Origin: Fluviibacter sp964604465
GTDB lineage: Bacteria; Pseudomonadota; Gammaproteobacteria; Burkholderiales; Rhodocyclaceae
Assembly (NCBI GenBank): GCA_964604465.1
Contig: CAZRYZ010000037.1
Coordinates: 1 to 12,767, forward strand
Direction of reading: 5' to 3'
DNA: 12,767 nt
Below are positions 1 to 6,966 of the stretch, in pieces; position 1 is the stretch's first letter; each line of letters starts with the position of its first letter. A model generated the notes under the pieces. The model was given only the letters and a program-made list of their open reading frames with translations, was not told the DNA's origin and did no database searches. A program made the position numbers and the translations under genes.

Positions 1-1251
1 TCTGCGTTTACGCTCATCAAGAACGGGCGCAAGCATTTCATGACCCAGAACGATGGCATCATCATCCCCCTGAATCCACCGTCGATTCCGGGTCTTGGTA
101 ATACCGGCGGCTTCCAGATGTGGCTGGAACAGACCGGCAATGGTTCGGTGGAAGAGCTTGAGGCACAGACGATGCGCTTCCTGAGCGAAGCCAAAAAACG
201 CCCTGAGCTCACGGCCATCAACACCACCTTTAGCACCAATGCCCGCGAGATGTACGTTGATGTCGACCGGGGCAAGGCCGAATTACTCGATGTGCCGGTC
301 AATGATGTTTACGACACGTTGCAAACGATGATCGGCTCCCAGTATGTCAACCAGTTCGCTCATCAGAATCGTCTATGGCAGGTGATTCTCCAGGCCGACG
401 CCAACTATCGTCAGGATCCGTCATCCTTTGACATGATGTATGTGCGATCCCGCACTGGCTCGATGGTGCCCCTCCGCGCTCTGATCAGTTACCAATACCA
501 GGCAAGCCCGGATATCGTGACCCGGTTCAACGCCTACCCGGCTGTCCAGATCACTGGCAACAATGCCGCCGGCTACAGCTCCGGCCAGGCCATCCAGGCT
601 ATGCAGGAGATTGCGAATGAGGTCCTTCCTTCCGGCTACAAAATTGCCTGGTCCGGTGAAGCTTATGAGCAGTTGAAATCCGGTAGCACCGCGATCTTCG
701 TGTTTGCTTTTGCGCTCATCATGGTCTTCCTGATTCTGGCGGCGCTCTATGAAAAATGGTCTCTGCCATTCAGCGTCATGTTTGCGGTACCCTTCGCGCT
801 CTGTGGTGCGCTGCTGGCAGTCTTCCTGCGCGGCCTGGAAAACGATGTGTACTTTCAGATTGGTCTCGTTACCCTGATTGCACTGGCGGCTAAAAACGCC
901 ATCCTGATCGTCGAATTTGCGGTTGCCAATGTTGAAAAAGGTATGTCAGTGGTCGATGCAGCACTCCATGCGGCAGAAGTCCGGTTCCGCCCGATCATGA
1001 TGACCTCCCTCGCCTTTATCCTCGGCTGCGTACCGCTGGCGATCGCCGTCGGTGCCTCAGCAAACAGCCGGCACTCCATCGGTACCGGCATCATCGGCGG
1101 CATGATTGGCGCCACCATGATCGCCATCATTTTTGTGCCTCTGTTCTTTGTGATCTTCGAAGAGCGCAGCGAGCAGAAGAAACAGATGGTTGCCAACACA
1201 CCGGCCAAAGCAGGACCTCATCACCTGGACCCGGAGGGAGACGCATCGTGA
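1..1251 (+). CDS. RND multidrug efflux transporter, inner-membrane subunit (AcrB/MexB type, HAE1 family), 5' end outside window
   Basis: This is the C-terminal 416 residues of a proton-driven efflux pump of roughly 1,050 residues. The frame is open from base 1, so the ATG at 40 is internal. The first ~225 residues are periplasmic porter and docking domain. Five membrane helices follow, near residues 230-250, 255-277, 285-308, 330-350 and 360-386, matching TM8 to TM12 of AcrB. Family blocks visible include LAALYEKW after TM8, GLENDVYFQIGL, AAKNAILIVEF (this Lys matches the relay lysine of TM10) and RPIMMTSLAFILG in TM11. The pump takes amphiphilic compounds from the periplasm and inner membrane and passes them to the outer-membrane channel encoded next. 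The stop codon overlaps the start of that gene, so the two are co-translated in an operon. The membrane-fusion partner is presumably upstream, out of view. The substrate cannot be told from this fragment. Confidence 0.95.
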   Translation, partial: SAFTLIKNGRKHFMTQNDGIIIPLNPPSIPGLGNTGGFQMWLEQTGNGSVEELEAQTMRFLSEAKKRPELTAINTTFSTNAREMYVDVDRGKAELLDVPVNDVYDTLQTMIGSQYVNQFAHQNRLWQVILQADANYRQDPSSFDMMYVRSRTGSMVPLRALISYQYQASPDIVTRFNAYPAVQITGNNAAGYSSGQAIQAMQEIANEVLPSGYKIAWSGEAYEQLKSGSTAIFVFAFALIMVFLILAALYEKWSLPFSVMFAVPFALCGALLAVFLRGLENDVYFQIGLVTLIALAAKNAILIVEFAVANVEKGMSVVDAALHAAEVRFRPIMMTSLAFILGCVPLAIAVGASANSRHSIGTGIIGGMIGATMIAIIFVPLFFVIFEERSEQKKQMVANTPAKAGPHHLDPEGDAS

Positions 1252-2768
1252 TGACGCACCCTCGTTTCAAAGTCCTTGCAGGGTTCATCGCTACGGCGCT
1301 GCTGTCGTCCTGTGCGGTCGGCCCCGACTATCAGCGACCCGACGTGAATGCCCCGGATCAGTTCCGCTCGGCTGAACGGGCTGAGGGTATTGCACCAGCC
1401 ACGGCGCCCGTCGCGCGCGCCGACGACCCATGGTGGGAAGGCTTCAACGACCCGGTTCTCAACGAACTGGTTGAGGCCGGCCTACAGAACAACCGGGATC
1501 TGCAATCCTCTATTGCCCGGGTCAGCAAGGCACGGGGCCAACTCATCAAGACCCGTGGCCAGTTCTTCCCGCAGATTGATTACTACGGCGCCACCGAACG
1601 CGGTAAGTTCATGGGTCTGGACCAGACCGTGGTCACCAGTACGCCGGGCAGCCTGACAACCATCAGCACCGTAGCGCTGCCGGCCACCTGGCAGCTGGAT
1701 GTCTTCGGTGGCCTCCGTCGTCAATACGAAGTTGCCAGCGCGAACCAGGCAGCGGCCATTGCCTCGCGCCAGGCTACGGCACTCAGCGTTGCTGGTGAGG
1801 TCGTCAACATTTACGTGACCCTGCGCTCACTGGATCAGCAACTGGCAGTTGCCCGCCAGACCCTCGAGAACTTCAAAGCCACACTGCGCATTTTCGAGCT
1901 CCGCTATCGCTATGGCACCGCCAATCTGGTTCAGGTCTCACAGATCCGATCCCAGGTCGATGCGGCAGAGGCGGCCATACCACCACTGGTTCAAGCCATT
2001 GGCGAACAGGAAAACAATCTGAGCTTCATGCTGGGTCGTAATCCGGGGCCCATCCCCCGCGGCAAACCTATTGGCCAGCTCGCGCTCGCCACGCCACCCG
2101 CCGGCCTGCCCTCTGACCTCCTTGAACGCCGACCTGACGTCCGCCTGGCGGAACAGCAGCTGGTTGCCAGTAACGCCCAGATCGGCGCTGTGAAGGCCCA
2201 ATTCTTCCCGAACATCTCGCTGACTGGCACCATCGGTGCTTCGACGACCTCACTGGGTAACCTGTTCTCTCCCGGTAACAGCATCTGGGACTTGGGCGCG
2301 ATTATTATGGGCCCCCTCTTCAAGGGGGGCGAGATCTATGGCCAGTACCAGAGCGCCAAGGCCGAACAGCAGGCCGTGCTAAGCCAGTATCTCAAAGCCG
2401 TTGAAGGTGCATTCCGCGATGCCGACACCGCGCTTCTGGCCACCGGAGAGTCGCGCAAATTAGTCAATGCGCGCGAACAGCAGGTCAGCACATTAACGAC
2501 CTACGCCAATCTTTCCAGCATGCAGTTCGAGTATGGCTATACGGACTATCTGACGGTACTCAACGCCGAAGATAGCCTCTTCAGAGCACAGCTCGACCTG
2601 GCTCGCGGTCAGGCCGAACAGGCGCTCTCGCAAGTCGCGCTTTTCATGGCGCTGGGCGGCGGCTGGGAAGCGGCTGACAAGAAGACGATGAGCGCCAACA
2701 AGGCCATCGCCGAGGGCGACGACCCGCGCAACCCGGTCAATCAACAGGGATTCTGGCCATTCAAATAA
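1251..2768 (+). CDS. Outer-membrane efflux channel lipoprotein, OprM/NodT (TolC-like) family
   Basis: This is the outer-membrane duct of the RND pump encoded just upstream. The N-terminus is a lipoprotein signal with lipobox LSSC and the acylated Cys at residue 21 from ATG; the +2 residue is Ala, not Asp, so outer-membrane sorting is expected. Next comes the family opening CAVGPDYQRP. Two outer-membrane efflux repeats lie at roughly residues 60-255 and 280-475. Typical blocks are WWEGFNDPVLNELV, the LDVFGGLRRQ segment, LLERRPDVRLAEQQL and GPLFKGGE. The 505-residue length fits the NodT/OprM subfamily. GTG at 1248 and ATG at 1251 are both usable; GGAGGGAG at 1233-1240 sits 7 nt before GTG and 10 nt before ATG. 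The upstream stop TGA shares its last base with the ATG, so translation is probably coupled. The protein ends with a short polar tail. Confidence 0.95.
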   Translation: MTHPRFKVLAGFIATALLSSCAVGPDYQRPDVNAPDQFRSAERAEGIAPATAPVARADDPWWEGFNDPVLNELVEAGLQNNRDLQSSIARVSKARGQLIKTRGQFFPQIDYYGATERGKFMGLDQTVVTSTPGSLTTISTVALPATWQLDVFGGLRRQYEVASANQAAAIASRQATALSVAGEVVNIYVTLRSLDQQLAVARQTLENFKATLRIFELRYRYGTANLVQVSQIRSQVDAAEAAIPPLVQAIGEQENNLSFMLGRNPGPIPRGKPIGQLALATPPAGLPSDLLERRPDVRLAEQQLVASNAQIGAVKAQFFPNISLTGTIGASTTSLGNLFSPGNSIWDLGAIIMGPLFKGGEIYGQYQSAKAEQQAVLSQYLKAVEGAFRDADTALLATGESRKLVNAREQQVSTLTTYANLSSMQFEYGYTDYLTVLNAEDSLFRAQLDLARGQAEQALSQVALFMALGGGWEAADKKTMSANKAIAEGDDPRNPVNQQGFWPFK

Positions 2769-2786
2769 CGGCCATCTGCACGGGCC

Positions 2787-2804
2787 GCCTAATTCGGTTT
2801 AGGC
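2787..2804. terminator. Small hairpin between convergent efflux and pth genes
   Basis: A 6-bp perfect stem GCCTAA/TTAGGC with loop TTCGGT lies at the meeting point of two convergent genes that are only 20 bp apart. It includes the pth stop codon. There is no T-tract on either side, so it is at best a weak or transcript-end-protecting structure. The symmetry means it would form in both transcripts. Confidence 0.3.
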
Positions 2805-3403
2805 GTCGTGTGTAGGAGTCGCTGCGCTTCGGCCATATCTCCCCGAACCAGCAACGGACTCTGGGCGGCGACCCGGTCAATCGCGCGCTCGATCTCAATC
2901 TGCTCGTCCTGCCGGGGTCGATGCAGCACAAAGTCGGCGACCCCCTGATTCAACTGTAACGAACGCGGATGCCCGATTCCGACCCGTAAGCGCCAGTAAT
3001 CTGGTGTTCCAAGCGCGGACTGAATGTCTTTAAGACCGTTATGGCCACCACTGCTACCGCCCAATTTGACGCGTAACTGCCCGGGTAGCAGGTCCAGCTC
3101 GTCATGCAAAACCAGCACTTCTTCAGGTTGGATGCCATGAAAACGGGCGAAGGGACCGACCGACTGACCCGAGCAGTTCATATAGGTCTGCGGCTTAATC
3201 AGCCAGATCTTCCGGCCATCCACCGTCGCCGAGGCCACATCGGCCTTCATCTTTTTATCCGGACTAAATCCCGTCGCGCCCAACACGCGTGCCATTTCAT
3301 CAATGGCCCAGCAGCCGGCGTTATGCCGGGTCTTCTCATACTCCGGGCCAGGGTTGCCAAGGCCAACGAGCAGACGAATGGGAGATATCGAGGTTGCAGT
3401 CAT
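2789..3403 (-). CDS. pth: Peptidyl-tRNA hydrolase
   Basis: This enzyme cleaves the ester bond of peptidyl-tRNAs released by ribosomes that drop off early, recycling tRNA in the cytosol. It has 204 residues, close to the family norm of about 190-200. Key residues are visible: N17 in GLGNPGPEY, the catalytic base H27 in RHNAG, N76 in KPQTYMN, D101 in LHDELD and N122 in GGHNGLKDI. An N-terminal extension of a few residues precedes LLVGLGNPG. It is last in the prs-rplY-pth array. The rplY terminator ends 26 nt before its ATG, and no good Shine-Dalgarno sequence is seen in that gap (ACTCTGCACTTT precedes ATG), so expression may be low or depend on readthrough. The downstream neighbour is convergent, 20 bp away. 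Confidence 0.97.
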   Translation of the reverse strand: MTATSISPIRLLVGLGNPGPEYEKTRHNAGCWAIDEMARVLGATGFSPDKKMKADVASATVDGRKIWLIKPQTYMNCSGQSVGPFARFHGIQPEEVLVLHDELDLLPGQLRVKLGGSSGGHNGLKDIQSALGTPDYWRLRVGIGHPRSLQLNQGVADFVLHRPRQDEQIEIERAIDRVAAQSPLLVRGDMAEAQRLLHTTPKPN

Positions 3404-3428
3404 AAAGTGCAGAGTAACGTATTTCTAT

Positions 3429-3461
3429 GAAAAAAGCCGTGCGGGCGAACCGGCACGGCTT
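3429..3461 (-). terminator. Intrinsic terminator after rplY
   Basis: On the minus strand, arms AGCCGTGC and GCACGGCT (3453-3460 and 3435-3442) pair perfectly around a 10-nt loop. The 3' arm runs into six T residues (3430-3435), with one further A-T pair closing the base. This is a textbook rho-independent terminator, 33 nt beyond the rplY stop and only 26 nt before the pth start. Confidence 0.85.
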
Positions 3462-3493
3462 CTTCGTATTTGCCGATAACCGGCAGACCCCGA

Positions 3494-4120
3494 TTACTCG
3501 GCGGTCGGTGCGGCACCTGCGTCTGCAGCTTCACCCGCTTCGGCGTTCGAACCCTTGACGGCCATCACGGCAGCGACCACCGGGTTGCCCGCGCCGTGCT
3601 GAACAATGCGCACACCGGCCGGCAGCTTCAGATCGCTCACGTGCAGCGAGTGACCCATCACCAGATCCTTCAGATCCACTTCGATGTATTCCGGCAGTGC
3701 CTTCGGCAAACAGGCGATATCCACTTCGGTGATGACGTGGCTGACGATACCACCTTGCAGCTTGACGCCCGGGCAGACTTCACCATTGGTGAAGTGCAGC
3801 GGCACCTTGGTGTGCAGCTCGGTGTTCGCATCGACGCGCTGGAAATCCACATGCAGCACCAGCGGCTTGTAGGCGTGCAGTTGCACGTCGCGCAGCAGGA
3901 CCTGCTCTTTCGCGCCATCCAGAACGGCCGTCACAACGGACGAATGGAAGGCTTCTTTACGCAGGCACTGATAGATGTCGTTGTGGTCGACGTCGAAGGA
4001 AACAGCCGGCTTGCCCGCGCCATAAATGACGCCGGGAACACGGCCAGCACGACGCAGGCGGCGGCTCGCACTCGATCCCTGCACATCGCGCTTGGTAGCA
4101 TTAAATTCAAAACTGCTCAT
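3494..4120 (-). CDS. rplY: 50S ribosomal protein L25, long CTC/TL5 form
   Basis: L25 binds 5S rRNA in the large subunit. At 208 residues this is the long (CTC/TL5-type) form, not the ~94-residue E. coli form. The N-terminal 5S-binding domain spans about residues 1-95 (starting MSSFEFNATKRDVQGSSASR, with GRVPGVIYG), and the C-terminal beta-rich CTC domain follows from about 95 to 185. The last ~20 residues are an Ala/Glu-rich tail. The ATG has a good Shine-Dalgarno (TCTGGAG) about 7 nt upstream. The gene follows prs by 65 nt and is followed by a strong terminator. In several bacteria this form is named Ctc and is stress-linked; nothing here shows that directly. Confidence 0.97.
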   Translation of the reverse strand: MSSFEFNATKRDVQGSSASRRLRRAGRVPGVIYGAGKPAVSFDVDHNDIYQCLRKEAFHSSVVTAVLDGAKEQVLLRDVQLHAYKPLVLHVDFQRVDANTELHTKVPLHFTNGEVCPGVKLQGGIVSHVITEVDIACLPKALPEYIEVDLKDLVMGHSLHVSDLKLPAGVRIVQHGAGNPVVAAVMAVKGSNAEAGEAADAGAAPTAE

Positions 4121-4137
4121 GATTAACTCCAGAAATT

Positions 4138-4161
4138 GGACAACCCGCGACCAGGTTCTCC
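4138..4161 (-). promoter_or_regulatory. Hairpin in the rplY leader
   Basis: The minus strand holds GGAGAACC, an 8-nt loop and GGTTGTCC, pairing 7 of 8 positions around one G-G mismatch. It lies in the 65-nt prs-rplY gap, just upstream of the rplY ribosome-binding site. It could be a translational control element for L25, since ribosomal-protein genes are often autoregulated through leader structures. That role is inference; the hairpin itself is directly visible but short. Confidence 0.3.
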
Positions 4162-4185
4162 GGTTAAACGACCTCGGCGGATGCC

Positions 4186-5136
4186 TCAGTCAATAAACAG
4201 CGAGGAGACAGAGTCTTCCTTGCTGATGCGGCGGATGGTTTCCGCCAGCAACTCTGCAACCGACAGTTGCCGGATGCGCGAACACTTTTGCGCGGCCTCG
4301 GTGAGCGGAATGGTATCGAGCACCACCAGCTCATCAAGTACCGAGTCATTCAGACGCTCGACCGCAGCACCCGACAGCACCGGGTGCGTACAGTAGGCAG
4401 TCACGCTGCGCGCGCCATTTTCCTTGAGGGCAACAGCCGCCTTGCACAGGGTGCCTGCCGTATCGACCAGGTCGTCGACGATGATGCAATCTTTGCCACT
4501 CACATCACCGATAATATTCATTACTTCCGACACGTTCGCCTTTGGGCGACGCTTGTCGATAATGGCCAGGTCGCACTCCAGGCGCTTGGCCAGGGAACGG
4601 GCGCGCACCACACCTCCGTGGTCGGGCGACACGACGATCGGCTTTTCCAGATGCTTGTTCTGGACATCATCCAGCAGGATCGGCAGGCCGTAGATGTTGT
4701 CGACCGGAATATCAAAAAAGCCCTGGATCTGCTCGGCGTGCAGATCCATCGTCATCACGCGGTCTACACCGGCAGCTACCAGCATGTTGGCCACCAGCTT
4801 GGCGGCGATAGGCACCCGGTTGGAACGTGAACGACGATCCTGACGGGCGTAACCGAAATACGGGATGGCGGCAGTAATCCGGCCGGCCGACGCACGCTTG
4901 AGCGCATCGACCATGACCAGGAGTTCCATTAGATTGTCGTTCGAGGGATGGCAGGTGGACTGCAGAACAAAGACGTCATTACCGCGAACGTGTTCCTGAA
5001 TCTCGACACTGACCTCGCCATCCGAGAAGCGGCCCACATCGGCACGACCCAGCGGCAATCCGAGCCGCTCGGCAACATCGGCGGCCAGCTTGGGGTTGGC
5101 ATTGCCGGAAAAGACCATCAGGTTCTGGAAGGCCAT
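4186..5136 (-). CDS. prs: Ribose-phosphate pyrophosphokinase (PRPP synthase)
   Basis: The enzyme transfers pyrophosphate from ATP to ribose 5-phosphate to make PRPP, the precursor of purines, pyrimidines, NAD, histidine and tryptophan. It has 316 residues, the bacterial class I length. Motifs in order: FSDGEVSVEI (about 37-46), GYARQDRRSR (95-104), the metal site DLHAEQIQGFF (131-141), VSPDHGGVVRA (159-169), catalytic-loop KRRPKA (195-200) and the PRPP-binding loop DDLVDTAGT (221-229). The start is fixed by homology at MAFQNLMVFSGNANP; AGGA lies 10 nt upstream. Upstream is tRNA-Gln with a terminator-like hairpin between them; downstream is rplY on the same strand. Confidence 0.98.
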   Translation of the reverse strand: MAFQNLMVFSGNANPKLAADVAERLGLPLGRADVGRFSDGEVSVEIQEHVRGNDVFVLQSTCHPSNDNLMELLVMVDALKRASAGRITAAIPYFGYARQDRRSRSNRVPIAAKLVANMLVAAGVDRVMTMDLHAEQIQGFFDIPVDNIYGLPILLDDVQNKHLEKPIVVSPDHGGVVRARSLAKRLECDLAIIDKRRPKANVSEVMNIIGDVSGKDCIIVDDLVDTAGTLCKAAVALKENGARSVTAYCTHPVLSGAAVERLNDSVLDELVVLDTIPLTEAAQKCSRIRQLSVAELLAETIRRISKEDSVSSLFID

Positions 5137-5202
5137 GATCTGCTTATCCTTTTGGTTTCCTGGACCAATCGGGCGCCTGTCGGCGACACATCATCAAACG
5201 CA

Positions 5203-5237
5203 ACAAACAAAATGGGCAGCTGCTTTGGCAACTGCCC
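5203..5237 (-). terminator. Terminator or attenuator between tRNA-Gln and prs
   Basis: On the minus strand, arms GGGCAGTTGC and GCAGCTGCCC form a 10-bp stem with a single U-G wobble and a CAAA tetraloop. It is followed by the T-rich tract ATTTTGTTTGTTG. On the plus strand the wobble becomes a C-A mismatch, so the structure favours the minus strand. It begins 8 nt after the encoded CCA of tRNA-Gln and lies about 65 nt before prs. The T-tract is interrupted, so partial readthrough into prs is plausible. Confidence 0.65.
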
Positions 5238-5245
5238 GGTATCTC

Positions 5246-5322
5246 TGGCTGGGGAGGAAGGATTCGAACCTTCGCATGCCGGAATCAAAATCCGGTGCCT
5301 TAACCAGCTTGGCGACTCCCCA
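5246..5322 (-). tRNA. tRNA-Gln (anticodon TTG)
   Basis: This is a 77-nt cloverleaf with encoded CCA. The acceptor stem TGGGGAG pairs with CTCCCCA; the discriminator is G. The anticodon stem CCGGA/TCCGG encloses loop TTTTGAT, giving anticodon TTG, which reads CAA and CAG. The T arm contains GGTTCGAATCC. It lies 32 nt past the ispE stop codon and is followed by a terminator hairpin. A tRNA-Gln between ispE and prs is a known arrangement in Pseudomonas-type genomes. Confidence 0.98.
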
Positions 5323-5353
5323 ACACACACCACGCGATGGTGGTGAGCGCGGA

Positions 5354-5381
5354 ATTATATCGGATTTTTTGCGTTTGCACA
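5354..5381 (-). promoter_or_regulatory. Sigma-70 promoter for tRNA-Gln, inside the 3' end of ispE
   Basis: A perfect -10 box TATAAT occupies 5354-5359 on the minus strand. A weak -35 candidate TGTGCA (3 of 6) lies 16 nt upstream, with an A-tract in the spacer. Just after the -10 box is a G/C-rich discriminator (TCCGCGC), the feature associated with stringent (ppGpp) control of stable-RNA promoters. Transcription would start near 5347, giving a leader of about 25 nt before the tRNA. The -10 box contains the ispE stop codon TAA. Confidence 0.7.
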
Positions 5382-6317
5382 TCCCTTATGCGCCCCCGGG
5401 ATAAGCTCGCTGAGCGGGTGTTGGGTCAGCCCTTGCGCCACCCACGCGCTCCATGCACCAGGGCCACTGGGCAAACGGGCCTTCACCGCCCGGGCGGTAG
5501 CCTCTTCATCAAATACGGCAAATACACAGGCCCCCGAACCGGTCATGCGGCAACGCCCTTGCACCTCTGGCTGCTGGCGCAGCCAGGTCAGGGCAGCGGC
5601 CACCTCCGGATAGCCCGTCAATGCCACACGCTCGAGGTCATTAACGCCGACGCCGCCCTTTAGGGCACTTTGCCATTGCTCCGGCAGGATCGGTCGCGTA
5701 TCCCGGTGCAGCGCCGGTGATGAAAAGACGCCGGCGGTCGGTACCTCGACCCCGGGATGAATGATCAGATACCAGGCGGCTGGCAGATCCACCGGGGTAA
5801 GGGCCTCACCCACCCCTTCGGCAAAAGCACTGTGGCCGAACACAAAAACCGGCACATCGGCCCCCAGAGGCAACGCCAGCGACTGCAATTCCGCCTGGCT
5901 GGCACCCAGCCGCCACAGGCTATTTAACGCAATCAGCACTGTCGCCGCGTCCGAGCTGCCACCGCCCAGGCCGCCGCCCATGGGCAACTGTTTATCGAGC
6001 TGGATCGTCACCCCGTCGCAAATGCCTGCGGCCTGTCGCAATGCATGCGCCGCCCGCACAGTGAGGTCGTTTGCCGGTGCCACCCCCGGTATCGGATTGG
6101 CCAGAACGATCTGCCCATCGCTACGCGGCATAAAGTGCAAGGTATCCTGAAGCGCAACGAATCGGAAGAGTGTCTGCAGGGTGTGATACCCATCCGGCCG
6201 ACGACCCGTCACATGCAGAAAAAGATTCAGCTTGGCCGGTGCCGGATATGCCGACGCCCAGTTCCAGCGCATCGCCAGATCCGGATCGGGCAATTGTGCC
6301 GGGGCTTTGAAGCTCAT
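5355..6317 (-). CDS. ispE: 4-diphosphocytidyl-2-C-methyl-D-erythritol kinase
   Basis: This GHMP kinase phosphorylates CDP-methylerythritol in the MEP pathway of isoprenoid synthesis. With the start at 6317 it has 320 residues. Visible motifs are PAPAKLNLFLHV with the catalytic-site Lys at about 29, the ATP-binding glycine loop PMGGGLGGGSSDAA at about 112-125, GADVPVF with catalytic Asp at about 154, and GSGACVF near 261-267. The start is uncertain. ATG 6317 leaves 13 nt after lolB; ATG 6272 gives 305 residues and best matches the E. coli N-terminus, with GGA 7 nt upstream; ATG 6368 would overlap lolB by 38 nt. The C-terminal ~20 residues go beyond the usual end. The stop codon is part of the tRNA-Gln -10 box. 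Confidence 0.95.
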   Translation of the reverse strand: MSFKAPAQLPDPDLAMRWNWASAYPAPAKLNLFLHVTGRRPDGYHTLQTLFRFVALQDTLHFMPRSDGQIVLANPIPGVAPANDLTVRAAHALRQAAGICDGVTIQLDKQLPMGGGLGGGSSDAATVLIALNSLWRLGASQAELQSLALPLGADVPVFVFGHSAFAEGVGEALTPVDLPAAWYLIIHPGVEVPTAGVFSSPALHRDTRPILPEQWQSALKGGVGVNDLERVALTGYPEVAAALTWLRQQPEVQGRCRMTGSGACVFAVFDEEATARAVKARLPSGPGAWSAWVAQGLTQHPLSELIPGAHKGCANAKNPI

Positions 6318-6330
6318 GACCGGACGCGGC

Positions 6331-6966
6331 TCATGGGGCGGGCTGTTCCGCCGGATCGCTGACCCCATTCCATTCCGTCAGGGCCAGCCGCAGCCATAAA
6401 CCTTCGGGGCCTGCCGCCTCAATGGCCAGCGGCCAATCCGCCGGTGCCGGCGATCCATACCGATAGGCAAACTGCCAATCACTCGACGAAGCCGCTACCA
6501 CGCGCGCCGCGGGATCCCGCTGCTGAACCGATGCCGGTGGCCATTGCCCGCGCAACCAGCGCTGCGCCGGCAGATCCGGTAAGGCAATACCGGCCAGCGA
6601 CTGCCCAAGCGCGCCCAAATGGGTCGCTTCGCCCCGCTTGCCCCGGGCATCCTGCCAACGCACCCCGGTAGGCGTCATATCCACACGGGCCAAGGTATTA
6701 CCCAGCGGACCAATCACCCACAGCACATCCTCCGAGGGCGTGTGCTGCCAGGCAAAACGCCCGGCGACTGGTTCACTCTCCGCGGAACCGGCCATAGCGC
6801 TCTGCCCTGCCGCAAATCGGCCAGCCACCTGCCAGTTCGTTGCCCGGGTCGCAGCATCCGCCTCCTGATTCACCGCGCCCGGGCCCGATACGTGGGCACA
6901 CGCCATCAGCGTCATGCTAAATCCCAGGACCATCGCGCGCATCCAGAGCCCTGCCCGAATCGGCAT
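6331..6966 (-). CDS. lolB: Outer-membrane lipoprotein LolB, receptor for lipoprotein localization
   Basis: LolB accepts lipoproteins from the periplasmic carrier LolA and inserts them into the inner leaflet of the outer membrane. It has 211 residues, matching the family (E. coli about 207). It is itself a lipoprotein: a hydrophobic stretch at 10-22 leads to lipobox LMAC with Cys at 23 and Ala at +2. The block VIGPLGNTLARVDMTPTGVR matches the region carrying the exposed hydrophobic loop of LolB, and LPAQRWLRG is also family-typical. The start codon overlaps the TAA of the TPR gene by one base (TAATG), so the two are probably translationally coupled. The partner next to ispE is the usual arrangement in gammaproteobacteria. 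Confidence 0.93.
   Translation of the reverse strand: MPIRAGLWMRAMVLGFSMTLMACAHVSGPGAVNQEADAATRATNWQVAGRFAAGQSAMAGSAESEPVAGRFAWQHTPSEDVLWVIGPLGNTLARVDMTPTGVRWQDARGKRGEATHLGALGQSLAGIALPDLPAQRWLRGQWPPASVQQRDPAARVVAASSSDWQFAYRYGSPAPADWPLAIEAAGPEGLWLRLALTEWNGVSDPAEQPAP

Noticed and set aside
855..1208. Minus-strand open frame within the efflux transporter gene
   Set aside because: It is antisense to conserved membrane helices of the RND pump, which explains the open frame.
2787..2804. Hairpin GCCTAA/TTAGGC as an integron-like recombination site
   Set aside because: The core resembles attC end boxes only by chance; the element is 18 bp, has no second box pair, and no integrase or cassette is present.
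3470..4126. A 218-codon plus-strand open frame opposite rplY
   Set aside because: It is a shadow of the well-supported L25 gene, with no family motif of its own and codon bias explained by the opposite strand.
4267..4830. A 187-codon plus-strand open frame opposite prs
   Set aside because: prs is certain from its motifs on the minus strand; the plus frame shows no recognisable domain.
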